DNA from: Pelecanus crispus
Taxonomy: Eukaryota > Chordata > Aves > Pelecaniformes > Pelecanidae
NCBI RefSeq assembly: GCF_030463565.1
Contig: NC_134648.1
Location: 73,982,513-74,046,512, forward strand
Length of the DNA stretch: 64,000 nucleotides
Direction of reading: 5' to 3'
The translations under genes and the position numbers were made by a program. Below are positions 35,614 to 47,982 of this stretch, piece after piece (the stretch's first letter is position 1; every line of letters begins with the position of its first letter). The notes below the pieces were generated by a model that searched no databases, had not been told where the DNA came from, and saw nothing but the letters and a program-made list of their open reading frames with translations.

Positions 35614-38600
35614 GTAAGTGGTGGTAAAGTTGTTGCAGCACTTGGCTGGTGTGATGTTCGTTCCCGTTTGTTGTTGCTGTGGGTCAGGATTAAGACAACC
35701 ATTGGAGAGCTGTGGTTTGCAAGACTCTAGTTACTGCTTTCCTTCATAAGAACTCTTCAGTAGATTTTTTTTTTTTTTTGAACAAAGATGAGCACTGAAT
35801 TCAAAATGCTTTTTGATTTCATGAGTAGTCTTCAGCGTTAGGGGGTTTTGTTTGTGCCAACACAAATAGCTATAAAATCTTATCGTTTCAATTCTGTTGA
35901 TTGAGAATTTGGTTAATAAAAGTGGTTAACAAAAGCTTGTACGCTACTTCTTTATCCTTTCGGGTCTTTTCATTTTACATAATTTTTCCCTGATCTATTA
36001 TTATTCCAGACAATCAAATCATAACATTTAAGCTAAAATGTGACAAATACACTTCCTGATAACTCAAAAGTCCTTGGAATTAAAATAGACTTAATCAGAG
36101 AAGAGCAAAGAGGTAATTCTTAGCAATGTCATGTTCTTGATCATAATGTAATCAGACTGTAATCTCTGCTGCTGAGTAGGTATCTGCATCTGCGCTGGCA
36201 CAAACAGGTAAGTGCCCGTCTGTCTTTACCCACTTTTCAAAATGAACCTCCTCTTCGGTTACTGGAGTACATCACCAAGGCTAACCGGGTGAGCAAAAGG
36301 AATGTAACAGAGAGAAAAATAGCTTTCTTCCCTGTACTGGTATGGCTGGGTTTACTTCCAACATTGTATTAACATTTCCAGAAATGGTAGTTAAACTACG
36401 CGTGGGTCCGCACACATATGCGTGCTTACACGTACGCGTCCGGTGCTCTGGTGCGTACCCTCATCGGCTCAGCACGTGTTTTCTGTGTCAAGGCAGACCA
36501 CCCAAACTGTTTCTACAGCTGAATTCTGGGATTATATTTTACTCTGAGATACTCTTTTATGTGACAGTTCCATGCTTGCATATATAGGCATACACGTAAA
36601 AACCTGGGAAGATCTGTATGTTCTTTTTCCCTGTGTTTAGAGATGTTGTCAAAGTTATTTAAAGTTAACTTTCCTGATAATAGGGTTCAATAGTAAACTA
36701 GACGTTGGGTTTACAGATTTAAAAAATAAAGGGGGTTTTGTGCTTAATAAAAAACCTGTTTGTTTGAGTGAATAAAGTCATCCTCTGATATTCTTCAGCT
36801 CTCGTTTCTTTGACAGCTTCTTCAACGATTGTAATGATATTATATACCAAGGTAGTTAGGATTATTTTCATTTTTTTTAAACAGAAATTATCTTTACTAC
36901 TATTAACCGTGTTTTAATGCATACAAAAATTTGTTCTTCCTTAATTTATTATTGATATTAGTCTGTCCTAAACTGTTGTTTCAATTAATACTTAAGTTTC
37001 AACAATTGCTCTTGACATACAAAAAAAAAAGTCACAGATCGATTAAACAAATAATTCCTAATGTGATTCAAATTGTGAAGTAGGAAACCTTAACTCCGCT
37101 ATTCTCGTTCTACTTTTTCACTTGCAGAAAGGCTGTTTTTTTCATTAACAGCTAGCTGCTGCTTCGTAAGAACAAAATGACTTGGGATGTGTTTCCTGCT
37201 GCTCTTTTCTAACTCGGCTGCTGCTGTCGAGAGCCGGGCCGGTGTTTCAGCAGTCCCTGCTGCAGGGTCCTTAGTGGCTATCAGCTCTCCAGTGGCTTCA
37301 TGTTCTTGTATGTTTTTTGCACAGATCATATTTCCTGTGTGCTAGGCATTCTTTTAAATCATTTAAGTATTTTATTAACTATTTAGGTAAATTGACTAGG
37401 CTTTATACTTGATATGCTAGGCCCACCATATTTTAACGCTGAATGTAATTAAAAGGAAATGCAAATAAGCAGTTTTTTGAAAGCAGATTTTTCAACTTAG
37501 TTTGTTCTACTTCGACATTTTGTTGAAATTATACAGTGTGTGTAAAATACGTATTTATAAAACTACCAATTGTACTTTCTAAATGTATGTTTGTACGTGT
37601 ATATATAGACGTGTGCTTCCCCCTCTCTAATTCTCCTTTTCTCTCTCTCCTATCTCTGTGGCTGTTCTGACTTTTTTCCAGCTTACCCTTCTTATCCCTT
37701 TGATTTGTCTTTTTAGCTTACCCCCATCGCAGCCTGCCTCCAAAAGCTGCCCTGGCATCAGCCCTGTATTGTCTTCCGTCGCATCATCCACGATGCTGTC
37801 CCACCTTCTCCGTAGTCTGCCTGGTTTGTACTTTCAAAATTCAGCATTTCAGGCCTCCGACTTGGTGCTGTGGCTACTTCTGCATCGCACTGTACACTGT
37901 GATGCCCGGGGTTTTTAACTCTTTAGAACAGTAAACAGCATTTGATTTTAGGTTACGTTGGGGCTGTTGGAAGAAACAGCAAGCATCGGATGGGATATAG
38001 GAAATAATCTTAAGACTCTGTTCCTCGATGCTCGTTTCACTTCACAGAGTTTCAGAAAGTTAGGTTTGCTCACATAATCTTTGTTTTTTCTATTCCAGTG
38101 TTGAAATGTATTTTCCCCAGAATGACTCCTGGATAGGCCTGGCACCTCTTAGCATTCCCCGCTATGAGTTTGGAATATGCGTCCTAGACCAGAAAATATA
38201 TGTTGTAGGAGGGATTGCAACCCACGTGTGTCAAGGCATCAGTTACCGAAAGCACGAGAATTCGGTGGAGTGCTGGGACCCCGACACGAACACTTGGACA
38301 TCTCTTGAAAGGATGTTTGAGAGCCGGAGTACTCTGGGTGTGGTAGTTCTGGCAGGAGAGCTCTACGCCTTAGGTGGCTACGATGGGCAATCTTATTTAC
38401 GAACTGTAGAGAAATACATTCCGAAAGTGAAGGAATGGCAGCTGGTGGCCCCAATGAACAAAACAAGAAGTTGTTTCGCTGCAGCTGTCTTGGATGGAAT
38501 GATATATGCCATCGGGGGCTATGGTCCTGCCCATATGAACAGGTACGTGCTTTTGATGCGTGTAGCTCCATGTCATAAGCTGAGGTCAGCAAAACTCACT

Positions 38601-41600
38601 CTTCAGCTTGTGTTTGGCGGCCAATTAAAAATTATTCAAAGGTAGATTGGTAATCCACCATGGACCTCATTAATCTTTGTTCTGCAGTATCGCTCTGATA
38701 ATTCAACTGGGAAATCTTTATTTTAACTTATTTGTACATGTTCCAGCTCAGAGCTGGTTTACTTTCTTTCTTTCTTTGTTGTTTGGGGTTTCTTTTGAAA
38801 AATTCTTAAGAAGGGAAAATGGTAAAGACAAAGACATTCGGGGAGACCTTACCGCTCTCTACAGCTACCTGAAAGGAGGTTGTAGTGAGGTGGGGGTTGG
38901 TCTCTTCTGCCAAGTAACTACCGATAGGACGAGAGGAAATGGGCTCAAGCTGCACCAGGGGAAGTTTAGATTGGATATTAGGAAAAATTTCTTCATGGAA
39001 AGGGTAGTCAAGCGTTGGAACAGGCTGCCCAGAGAGGTGGTGGAGTCCCCATCCCTGGAGGGGTTCAAAAAACGGGCAGAGGTGGCACTTGGGGACATGG
39101 TTTAGTGGGCATGGGGGTGTTGGGTTGATGGTTGGACTGATGATCTTAGAGCTCCTTTCCAACCTTAGTGATTCCTAGTTTTTACTTTCATTAAAAAATA
39201 ATCCAGCCCCCAAGCTAGGGAACATTAAATTATTCCTCTCCCCTTGATTAGTTTAGTGTGGACTTGGTAGCGTAGGTTAGTGGTTGGACTGGATGATCTT
39301 AAAGGTCTTTTCCAACCTAAATGATTTGATGATTCTATATATGCATATTACTAAGCAAGGTGGTGCAAGACACCTGACCTTGTAGACACCCCCCCGTAGA
39401 ATGCTTAGAATTAACACCCAAGCTGGTTAACTCAGCAGATCGCTGTTGGGTGGGCCTTTTGGGGAGGCCCCCAGGCAGTGTGCTCGTACCTGTGTCACAG
39501 TGCTGCACCTCAGCTGCTGGGCTCTCAGGAGAGGCTGCTTAGCCCTGTGCCAGTGCTACGTAAATCCTTGCACCGCAAGCCTGCAAAATAGTAGGATGCG
39601 TGGTTAACTTGAACGTTTAAAACGCGGACTTGAACTGAATAGGATTTTTCACACACTTAGTATACACAAAATAAATATATACCTCGGGCGGAATCTTGAA
39701 GTAGTCTTAATGATGATAATAAAGTTCAGGATGGTGGTTACTGGTCCAGCTCCTGGGTAGAAGTGGGCTTGCTTTGGACCTTTACGTTCACAGGGAGGTT
39801 TCCTGGTCCAAGCACGCTCTTTAATTGTTCTGTTCCACATCGCGCTCTAAGGATGGACAGGGGCATTTAGTTATGCAACAAAATTGTACTCTCTTTCTTT
39901 GTTAAAATGGGAACAAATGGGCTGTATGTCCCTTCAGGAAGCAAATTAATAAACCACAAGTCTAAATAGCTGAGTAAAGAATGAAAATGAAAATCTTGCT
40001 TATAGGAAGGGATGCATTGGTTGTTTAACAGTGTAGTATAACAACATTGCAGTAATCATTAATTGTACTTACTTTTTACTCTTGATATTTTTTTATATAA
40101 AAGTTTGTGAAGCAAAGGACTGGTTTCCAAATAGGAAAGTATAGCTAATCAGTTTTCATTTGGAAAATGCAAACAATTCTTAAAATTCCTGAAATACAAA
40201 ACAGCAATGAGTTAAACTGTTTGGTATGGTTGTGACAGGATTTTATGACGCTTAATGTGACATTGTTCTAATGTCTTACATTTTAAGTTACGAACTATAA
40301 TAGCAGTTGAAATACTTAATAGACAAGCAAGTTATCTCTAAAAGTTTTCTGTTGACTCTAGGATTTCTTCACATGGGAATTTGACCAGGAATAAATAAGT
40401 TGTGCTGCTGTCCTGTGGTCACTCTTAGCTCTGTGCCATCTTTGTACCATGCAGAACGTCGGCTCGCGTAGTGGGTGAAAGGAAGCAAAGTCGGTCGCGG
40501 AGCCGATCGGGCGTACCAGGGATTGCAGTGCAGCCAGCACCCGCAGGTCCCACAGTAACCTTGGTGCACAGACCATAAAAAAAGGAAGACAATGGAGCCC
40601 TTGCTCTTGCCAGAAGCGGCTCCCAAAAGTTGAACGCTCAGTGTGCACGCAGGCCTTTGAAAGGTGAACTTGGTAACCTCCTTTAGGAAATACAAGACTC
40701 GTCGCTGGAGTAGTAGGAAATGCCTTTGTCAAGCTGGTAGCTTTAAAGGGAACATCAGAATTCTGCCGTAGCCTCGCTCCTTGCGCCACATCTCTCTTCC
40801 TCAGTCAGAGGGGAATTGCCAGCAGCTCCTGTAGAGTTCTTAGAATCTGGTATTTCATTATTTGCCTTTTTAAATTTGATTTACTTTTTACTGAATAATT
40901 TTGGGTTTATTGATTATTCAAGGGTGCGGGTAATATGCCATGCCGTACGGTCGCTAGACTCATACGAGCTCTAGCATTAGGAGCAAGCTGGCTGCTGTGT
41001 CATTGAGCACCTTTTCTCCACTCTGTAGTGCTGGTTTTCTGTTCCCCTGTTCTCTGCCCCCTCCTGCTACTGAAGCTACACTTTGGATAGGGAATGGCTA
41101 CGTGCCATGAGTGTGTTAATGACTGGGACCATCTGTACAGCTCTGGTGATTTAAAAAAAAATAATAACGATGATAATTCATTTCCCTTTTATCCTGGAGG
41201 CCTCCTCTATCCTTAGTGTTTTGATCAGCAACCTCTTTACTGCTTTTCCTGGGGGATATGCTCTCCACATGGCTTTTTCCTCTCCGTCTGTTATTTTCAG
41301 GCAAGCCTCAGAGAAGTTTTTGATTCGATGTGTTACCCAAATAGGTGCACTTCAGATCTGCATTGTATTCAGTTTTTCATGAGTTGCCTTTTTTACAAAT
41401 AGCAGCAGTCATTCTTGAAAGAGCTTTCAGTTCTGAGGCCAGCTTTGAAAAATCTTGCTGTGTTTCAGTATGTAACCTGAAGATCCAGGGTAGTGGCACA
41501 AGGACATCGGAGAAGCAGCTGAACTGCAATCGCTGTGTCAGGATGAAATATGTTAAAACTGCCTTTTTGGCAACACTCTGTTGAGAACCTCCAGCTGCTT

Positions 41601-42859
41601 CGTGTTGTCGGAGGACCCTAGGATGCGATTGATGCTTCTGAGGGGATAAGACTGTACCCTTGGGTAGTACAAAGCAACCACGCCGCAGGATTTTCCATCA
41701 GCTCAAGCACTCTTTTTGTCACGTTGTTCCTGTGTGTGGTAATACTGGTTGGCAGAACTAGATGTACCTCTGACAAATGCAGATTTCTTGTGGAGTGAAA
41801 TTCAATTGTCACTCAAATCCAAGCCTCACCAGTTGTTTGTTTGTATTCGCAGCATGGAGCGTTACGATCCAAGTAAAAACTCATGGGAGACAGTCGCCTC
41901 GATGGCTGATAAACGAATAAACTTCGGTGTCGGTGTCATGCTGGGCTTCATTTTTGTAGTAGGTGGACACAATGGCGTGTCTCACTTATCGAGCATTGAG
42001 AGATACGATCCTCATCAAAATCAGTGGACTGTGTGTCGACCCATGAAGGAACCCAGAACAGGTAGGGACATACAAAACTCTCAGCAGTCAACTCAGATGT
42101 CCTTTCAGAAATAAACTGCCGTTTGACCCGATAGAAGCTGCAGTGAAGTTGCAGTGACTTGTCTGCAGAGCACTGCACTTTATCTGTGAATGAAGATCGC
42201 TTCATCAGCTCCGTGAAAGAATGAGTATATATTTCTCTTTTTAATTAGTCCAGTTTATTAATACCGAGCTGTAACAAAAATAATATGAAGTAATATTTCT
42301 ACTTTACCTTCTATTTTTTCTTTTTTTTTTTATTTTCTTGGTGTTTTTTAGCTTCGGCAATTCTCTGGTTACTGTTCTGTTGCACTTTATTTTACGTTGA
42401 GACTCAGTCGTGCATCCTCTCTTCTGTCCCCTGACAAGGAGTACTGGGACAGAAGAGCATCGCTTTGCCATAGGAAAGGGCACTAGAACTGTCAAAAAGG
42501 AGTGCAAGCCTGCACAGAGAGGGACTCTTCATTTACACCTCTTTTCTCTAAAGACAGCCCAAAGGAGAGGCTGTGAGAACTTGCCTGTTCAGCCTTCAGG
42601 TGTGGGGGGGTGGTGGTTCCAATTAGGAACAAAAATACTACTTATTTCCACGCTTGGTGACCGCGCAATCTTTTCTTCGTTGCTGTTTCCAACAGGAGTT
42701 GGTGCCGCTGTAATCGATAACTACCTTTATGTAGTTGGAGGTCATTCAGGGTCGTCCTACCTGAACACTGTCCAGAAATACGATCCCATCTCGGATACCT
42801 GGCTGGACTCTGCCGGGATGATGTACTGTCGATGCAATTTTGGTTTGACTGCGCTTTGA
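34715..42859 (+). CDS. KLHL28: KLHL28 (BTBD5), complete coding sequence in four coding exons
   Basis: Exons 34715-35613, 38099-38542, 41853-42061 and 42696-42859 join in frame (phases 2, 2, 1) to 1716 nt, giving 571 residues plus a TGA stop; human KLHL28 is also 571 residues. Domains: BTB about 20-127, BACK about 132-236, then six Kelch blades from about 284 to the end, with the usual GG doublets and downstream Y/W residues (for example [31 protein letters not shown]). Family role: BTB-BACK-Kelch proteins dimerise through BTB, bind CUL3, and present substrates held by the Kelch propeller for ubiquitination. The substrate of KLHL28 is not well established as far as I know. The protein should be cytosolic; no signal or membrane segment is present. 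The gene is divergent from TOGARAM1. Confidence 0.97.
35614..38098 (+). other. KLHL28 intron between coding exons 1 and 2
   Basis: A 2485 bp AT-rich GT-AG intron with T- and A-runs (35766-35779, 37020-37030). I see no CR1, LTR, RNA gene or coding feature in it. Confidence 0.75.
38099..38542 (+). CDS. KLHL28: KLHL28 coding exon 2 (first Kelch blades)
   Basis: After acceptor ttttttctattccag the exon completes the split Ser codon and reads [17 protein letters not shown]. It carries Kelch signatures [18 protein letters not shown] and [12 protein letters not shown], and ends AACAG|GTACGT in phase 2. 444 nt, so skipping would be in frame but would remove about three blades. Confidence 0.97.
38543..41852 (+). 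other. KLHL28 intron between coding exons 2 and 3
   Basis: A 3310 bp intron carrying a CR1 fragment with two tandem 3' ends at 38834-39339, in the same orientation as the gene. The remainder is AT-rich unique sequence. Confidence 0.75.
38834..39339 (+). mobile_element. CR1 variant with two tandem 3' ends (copy 3)
   Basis: The ORF2 end ([20 protein letters not shown] then [15 protein letters not shown]) runs into a first 3' module ending about 39175. The conserved spacer (about 39176-39252) and a second canonical module ending 39339 follow. Lies in a KLHL28 intron, sense to the gene. Confidence 0.88.
41853..42061 (+). CDS. KLHL28: KLHL28 coding exon 3 (Kelch)
   Basis: After acceptor tttgtttgtattcgcag the exon reads [20 protein letters not shown], then [20 protein letters not shown] and [10 protein letters not shown], and ends AACAG|GTAGGG in phase 1. 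209 nt. The fit to the vertebrate protein is nearly residue for residue. Confidence 0.97.
42062..42695 (+). other. KLHL28 intron between coding exons 3 and 4
   Basis: A 634 bp intron with a T-rich run near 42314-42334 and no other recognisable feature. Confidence 0.75.
42696..42859 (+). CDS. KLHL28: KLHL28 coding exon 4 (last Kelch blade and stop)
   Basis: After acceptor tgctgtttccaacag the exon encodes [40 protein letters not shown] and the family C-terminus [10 protein letters not shown], then TGA at 42857-42859. Confidence 0.97.
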
Positions 42860-43398
42860 CGAAAAGCACGACTTTACGGACCTGGTGCAAAGAAGGAGCT
42901 CGGTCTGCTTGAAAATAAACCCTGCTGGTGGAGACCGTAAGCTGCGTTTTCTGAAGGTGGAAAATTGGAGGAATGTGGTGAAACGGGGATTGAAATGAGG
43001 AAGGATTTGTTTTCTCCCGGTAACTGGCCTTTGTTACTTTAGCGGCACGGGCAGAAGGAACGGGAAGCTTATTGCCGGCTGGGTTTAGAGAGCTCCCTGT
43101 TGATGGCAGCGAGTTGTAGAGAGTACTGTACATGCCTGGGATATGATTAGAAAACTTACTGTATATCTAACCCTTTCACTTTCTAGATCTTTTCTCTCTT
43201 CCTCCTGCCTACTATGAAATACGAAGTTTACTGTGCTTGGGGTGAGAGACGTGCGGATGTGCTGTACGACTGGACAGTGTGCTGGTAGTTGTCTGGTTGT
43301 GTCTTCATATTAAGAAAACGCCAGTGCTTCATAAATTTTTTTTTTTATGAACAGTAACTAAAGGGCTGCCTTGTTTCTGTATCTCAAGGTTTGTAAAT

Positions 43399-43404
43399 AA
43401 TAAA
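43399..43404 (+). terminator. KLHL28: Proximal poly(A) signal, KLHL28
   Basis: AATAAA in the context gtaaataataaatgcc, 540 bp after the stop codon. Confidence 0.5.
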
Positions 43405-44007
43405 TGCCATAGTATGTTGCCTGTACACTCTCCTTCGTTACCCGCTTACTGGTAGGAGGGCTGGGACGGTAATTAGTAACTACTTAAAGAAATTTACAAG
43501 GCAAATTTATTGCCTCTTAATGAAATTTTTAGAGCTGCTGAAGAGAAATCACATTTTTAACTTCCCTTATGTTTTCTCTTTGTGGATAAATGAGTGCTAG
43601 AGTAAATGACTTAATCTTGCTAGTCTGCTGTGTGTTTTCACTTGTAATGCAAGGGAAAATTACAACGGTTGTGCATCGGAAGATGCCACAGCAGTATTCA
43701 TAGCATGATATAAAATAAATACTCAAAAAATTAATCCGTCCCGTCCTTCTCCCGAGCGCACGTGTGTCCGTAGTCCGTACAACTTCCTTTTTTAAAAGAA
43801 TGTACGATTGCTTTCTCAGAGTGTTCAGATACAAAAATGGTGCTAAATGTAGGACTTAACGATAAGGCTGTTACTGATTTTAGTGCAGTATGCATAAAGC
43901 ATGATTGTTTTGATTGTTCTAGTGTTTTTGTTTCTTACTTGCTTGATACATTCGTGCCTAATGAAAACTGTCAAGAATAACTCAATGAATGAGCGCTATG
44001 TTTGTTA

Positions 44008-44270
44008 CTTTTTTTTTTCTCCCCCCAGAAGATCTACCTTTATTGTTCCTATTCTCACAAATACATAAATAGGGGGATCCCGTAAATAGCGGGATCCCAT
44101 CTGGGGTTCTCCAGACAGCCTTGCCTTTAACACCGGTCGCAACGAATGCGCAGCGCGAGGCAGGGTTGCTGCTCCCCAGCGAGTGTCCCGCGTCACGGAG
44201 TGCGGAGGCTCGGTTCCTGTGGCTGACCGGGACCTCAAGAGATACAGCTTTGTGATAGCCCTGCACTTAG
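44008..44270 (-). pseudogene. Possible poly(A)-tailed retrocopy fragment
   Basis: Read on the minus strand, a moderately GC-rich block ends in caataaaggtagatcttctg, a G-run and then about ten A residues: a poly(A) signal some 25 bp before an A-tail, as in a processed retrocopy or the tail of a retroposed element. I cannot name a parent gene, and no flanking duplication is obvious. On the plus strand the same edge mimics a splice acceptor. Confidence 0.35.
44074..44098. repeat. Perfect 9-bp inverted repeat (hairpin)
   Basis: GGGATCCCG, a 7-nt loop (taaatag), then CGGGATCCC. Each arm contains a BamHI-type palindrome. It lies in the candidate retrocopy within the presumed KLHL28 3' UTR. Confidence 0.85.
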
Positions 44271-46700
44271 CGGAAAATTTGGGCGGATAAACAGAAAGCG
44301 ATGCTGTGGGTTATAACCGTTATTTAAAATAGATGACTGACTAAGTGTGAATTTTAGCTCATTTAGAATGTATCGGTTTGTCTTCTGATTTTAACTAGGA
44401 ATCACAGTTACCTTGAATTTCTGTTTTGATGTCTGTCTGTATGTGTATCGCCAGGCCTGGTACTGAAGAATTTTTCTGCCTCCAAAGTTGTTTTCCCCTT
44501 GTTTTAACATGTTAAATTAATGTTTGTTTCCTCTTGTGTTTCAAGCCCGTATAGTATTATTCTTGAAGGTGCAATAATATTTGAAATAGTTGCTTTAAAA
44601 GCCATTTCTTTATAAGTATGCGAAGTGGAGAGTTTTGAGTGTACTTGATTTATTCTAAGTTCCTGCAAAGCTAATTGCAGCCAGGCAAACAGCGGTGTTC
44701 CTTGTTCTTCCGTAGGCTAGCGTTCAGATTTTCAACAGTCGAGGAGACGAGGGTGTTTTCACCAACAAACGTTATTCAGAGATGACGGGTGTTTGCACAG
44801 ATTGTAAAATCCTGCACGTATTCTTCAGATTTGGTAGAATTGTGCAGGACTTTAAAAGCAAATGAAATTAACAAGTTCAGCGTTTTCAATGCAGTTTATT
44901 TGACCCACTAAGGATTCTAGTTATATAGCAATAATAGTGTAACTTAATAATTCCAGTGCATCTGTTGACAGGACCCAAGTAGCTACGTGGTTGTGTTGCG
45001 TGTTTGTGCGTGGGGAGAAGGGAGGGGAGCAGGTTTGGGGCTGGTTACGGGAGGTGTTTCAGCCTGCTGCGTTGATGGCCTTCCCCTCCCGTCCGGGTAC
45101 ATGCACGAGCTGGATGTTGCCATGGCTGTTTTGCTTCTCAGTCCGTTCCACAGAGATGCCGTTGATTATCGTATTTTCCAATATACACCCAAGAGAGAGA
45201 CGCTTAACAAACCAATATTAAAATAAGAAAAATTCCTTACCTAGAAGAGAAGCTTATGCCTTTTATTGATAGGAGGCTTTCCACGCAGTTCGGTACATAC
45301 CGTACCTTTCGAAGTTCAACTACAGGAGGATTCCATGAATGAAGATGCTCGTGTACGTGTTCTGACGGGAACTATTAGCAAACACCGTTTTCAGCTAGTA
45401 GAAAGCAGTGCGAGGCATAGAAATCGTTTTGCCTTTGTCAGAACAAAAAAAATCCGTAGGTCAGGGTGGTGTTGATGGTTATTCAATGTTTATTTAAACA
45501 TCTTTCATTTGTGGAAGTCAAAGCACTTGAAATTGCAAAATGTTTTGTTCTCTTTACCTAGGCAGTGGCAATGTTAAATTAGGCCATAGAGATTGACCCC
45601 ATAAGCCGTCGTGTGGTATTGCCGCGTTTAAGATAGCGGCATAAACAATTTTTTAGTACGCAGGCTTGATGTGAAGAATGGGGAAAATGCCCAGTGTACT
45701 GCTGTTATTAGACGAACTGTCTAGCTAGAAATGGATCGAACAGTGCATCAACCTAGGGATCGTGTCACCTAAAATCATGCCAACTTCATTTTCTGTTCCG
45801 GGTGCTTGTTGTCCTGTTCACTGAAGTGCTTGGTTATAGGAAGATCAGACACAACAATCAGTTTAAATCTGCATTTAAAGAACAGTACTCTCGTCGTAAT
45901 GTCTGTCTTGCAGTTTAAAAAATTAAGGACCTTCAAATAAGATGTCATACAACTATAAATTATCATCCAGTTCTATTTCTTAATCACGCAAAATTATCTG
46001 TAAAGCACTTTAAAATGGGTATGAGTTTATATGTGTACATACAGTTCCTGAATTCCTGCTTTTTTTTTTTATTATTAGATATTCATCTGTAAGCTTCTTG
46101 ACAGTCTCTCCTACTAGGAATGCTTTTCTTTCAGAAAATCTAGTTGGAATTTCTAGAGAAGAGAAGATGTCCAGTGCGCATTGCAAACAGTTAACTGTTT
46201 CTGGGAGGTAGCGTGTTACTTTTGTGAATTTGCCATCTGTAAGTTCCCATTCACTGTATGAAACAATGCAAAATGTCCAAACTTGCCTTAAATTCTTGAT
46301 ATTTAACTGAAACACAAAGAACTGGATGATAATTCCTATTTTTTTGCCTTATGCGCTGTGCTGTATTTTAAACCCAAGGGTAACTATAATTTTTAGCAGG
46401 ATTTAATAATTGTACAGAGAATACCAAATTGTACTCGGGCTTGACCAGAGTGCGTTGGTTGGGAGTATAAAATGATATACGTAGTTTTGTGTACGTAGAG
46501 TGTTTTTATGTGTACATCTTTTTTAGCAGCAATGTTCTGGTTTTGTTATTGTTTACAGAAGCGGCATTTGAGTTCAACAGGAAAAATAACTGTAACCTGC
46601 ATTCTCGGTCTTTACTAGTGTTCTCAATGTGTTTTGCTCTTGTGATAATGCCCTGTAAGTATTGTTGTAACTATTTCATTGAATGTGAAACAATTTAGTA

Positions 46701-46706
46701 AATAAA
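46701..46706 (+). terminator. Distal poly(A) signal, possible KLHL28 3' end
   Basis: AATAAA followed by cctgggg and a downstream T/G-rich element (about 46730-46750). The AT-rich, repeat-free block that began after the KLHL28 stop ends near here. Confidence 0.45.
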
Positions 46707-46720
46707 CCTGGGGAAAAAAA

Positions 46721-47982
46721 CTCATTTTTACGCTTCCGTTGGGTGGTGAATCTAAATACACGTTACGGGGTCTTTGCCTCCTTGGGATCAGGGGCTCCTG
46801 TGGAAGAGGATTTCGGCACGTGGCTTGCTGTTTCCATCTGTCCCTGTCACTGTCGCCTCCCTGATGAGTCGGTAGCCATCCAAGGAACAGAAATCCGCTT
46901 GTTCCCGCTGTCCTTGGCAGAAGAGCGGGCTCTAAAAAGCTCCCGTACAAACTGTTCTCTCCTGGTGACGACCCAGCGTTGCTGAGTGACTGCAGAAACG
47001 GGATCTGTTCGGGGCCAGAGCACTTTGCAGCTAAATAATTTCAGTTTACTGTTAGGCAGCTCTTCACGGCTACGGTTTAGGTGCTGGTTTCGCTTTTGGG
47101 TGATGGTTTACGTCAAGTAAGGGCAGGCACCCCTCTCTTCAGTAGCGAAGTGGAAATTTAGGACTTGGCGATTGGTGAAGTGATTCTTTTGCTGGCTTCG
47201 TCGAAATACAGGCAGAAATGGTTAATTTTTTTACGTAGTTGAGAGCAGGGGGTAGCATGCTGACCTCGCTTTCTTGCCCAATTCAAGGTCTGGTCGCTGC
47301 TGGAGATGCCATTCCCCGCTGGTACTCGGGGGTACTTGACAATACTCTCCATAAAACCGGCGTACCAGTGTCATCTGTGAGCTCCAGCTGAAAAACGCCG
47401 CCTTTTATAGTCTCGGTCATGCTGATGCTGGCACAAAAGGAAAATACTGAAGTGATTTTCTTGGGAGGAGCGGGGGAAGATTTACTGCATTGACAAAAGG
47501 CTCAGGTAAACCCCTCAAGGACACAGTTTTGGCTTTCCCCAAGTTTAAGGGTTGCTGCTGCACCTTGCTGTAGCAGGGACTTCAAACCCCATTTTACAGA
47601 CAGACAGGGCAGGGGAGGATTTTTGCTGGTTTATTTTAGCATAAAGTTACCCATTTTTAAAAAATAATAAGATTATGCCAGAAATATACAAACACCTTGC
47701 GTGGCATTTGACCTAAACCAGCACTAGGCAGCAGACGCACAGCTCCTGGAGTCCTCCTCTTTCTTTGGGTCCCAAGTCTGTGTAATACACAGACCTTAAT
47801 TTTAGGAATGGCCAGGAACGTAAAGGTGAAAGGAACGTAACTTAGGGCTTTTTAGCTGTCTAATGTTAACTAGAGAAAACAAAAACCTGATGCTTTATTT
47901 TAGAAATGGCAATTTTTATAAGTCCATCATAGGTGCATCCAGTGAGCATCAATCTGGGAAGCTGCAGTATAGTGCTTTTCTT
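46721..47982. other. Intergenic, no recognised feature
   Basis: Unique sequence of intermediate GC content downstream of the distal poly(A) signal. I see no gene, repeat or RNA in it. Confidence 0.6.

Larger units (their letters stand above)
42860..46720 (+). other. KLHL28: Probable KLHL28 3' UTR and flank
   Basis: AT-rich, repeat-poor sequence after the stop codon. A proximal AATAAA lies at 43399-43404. A distal AATAAA at 46701-46706 is preceded by T/A-rich sequence and followed by a T/G-rich stretch (about 46730-46750), the usual layout of a poly(A) site. If the distal site is used, the 3' UTR would be about 3.85 kb. This is inferred only from signals and composition. The segment 44008-44270 may be a minus-strand retrocopy inserted in it. 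Confidence 0.5.

Noticed and set aside
44000..44040. A plus-strand splice acceptor (T-run, ctccccccag) marking an additional exon
   Set aside because: It lies after the KLHL28 stop with no open frame or donor that fits, and the same bases are better explained as a minus-strand poly(A) tail.
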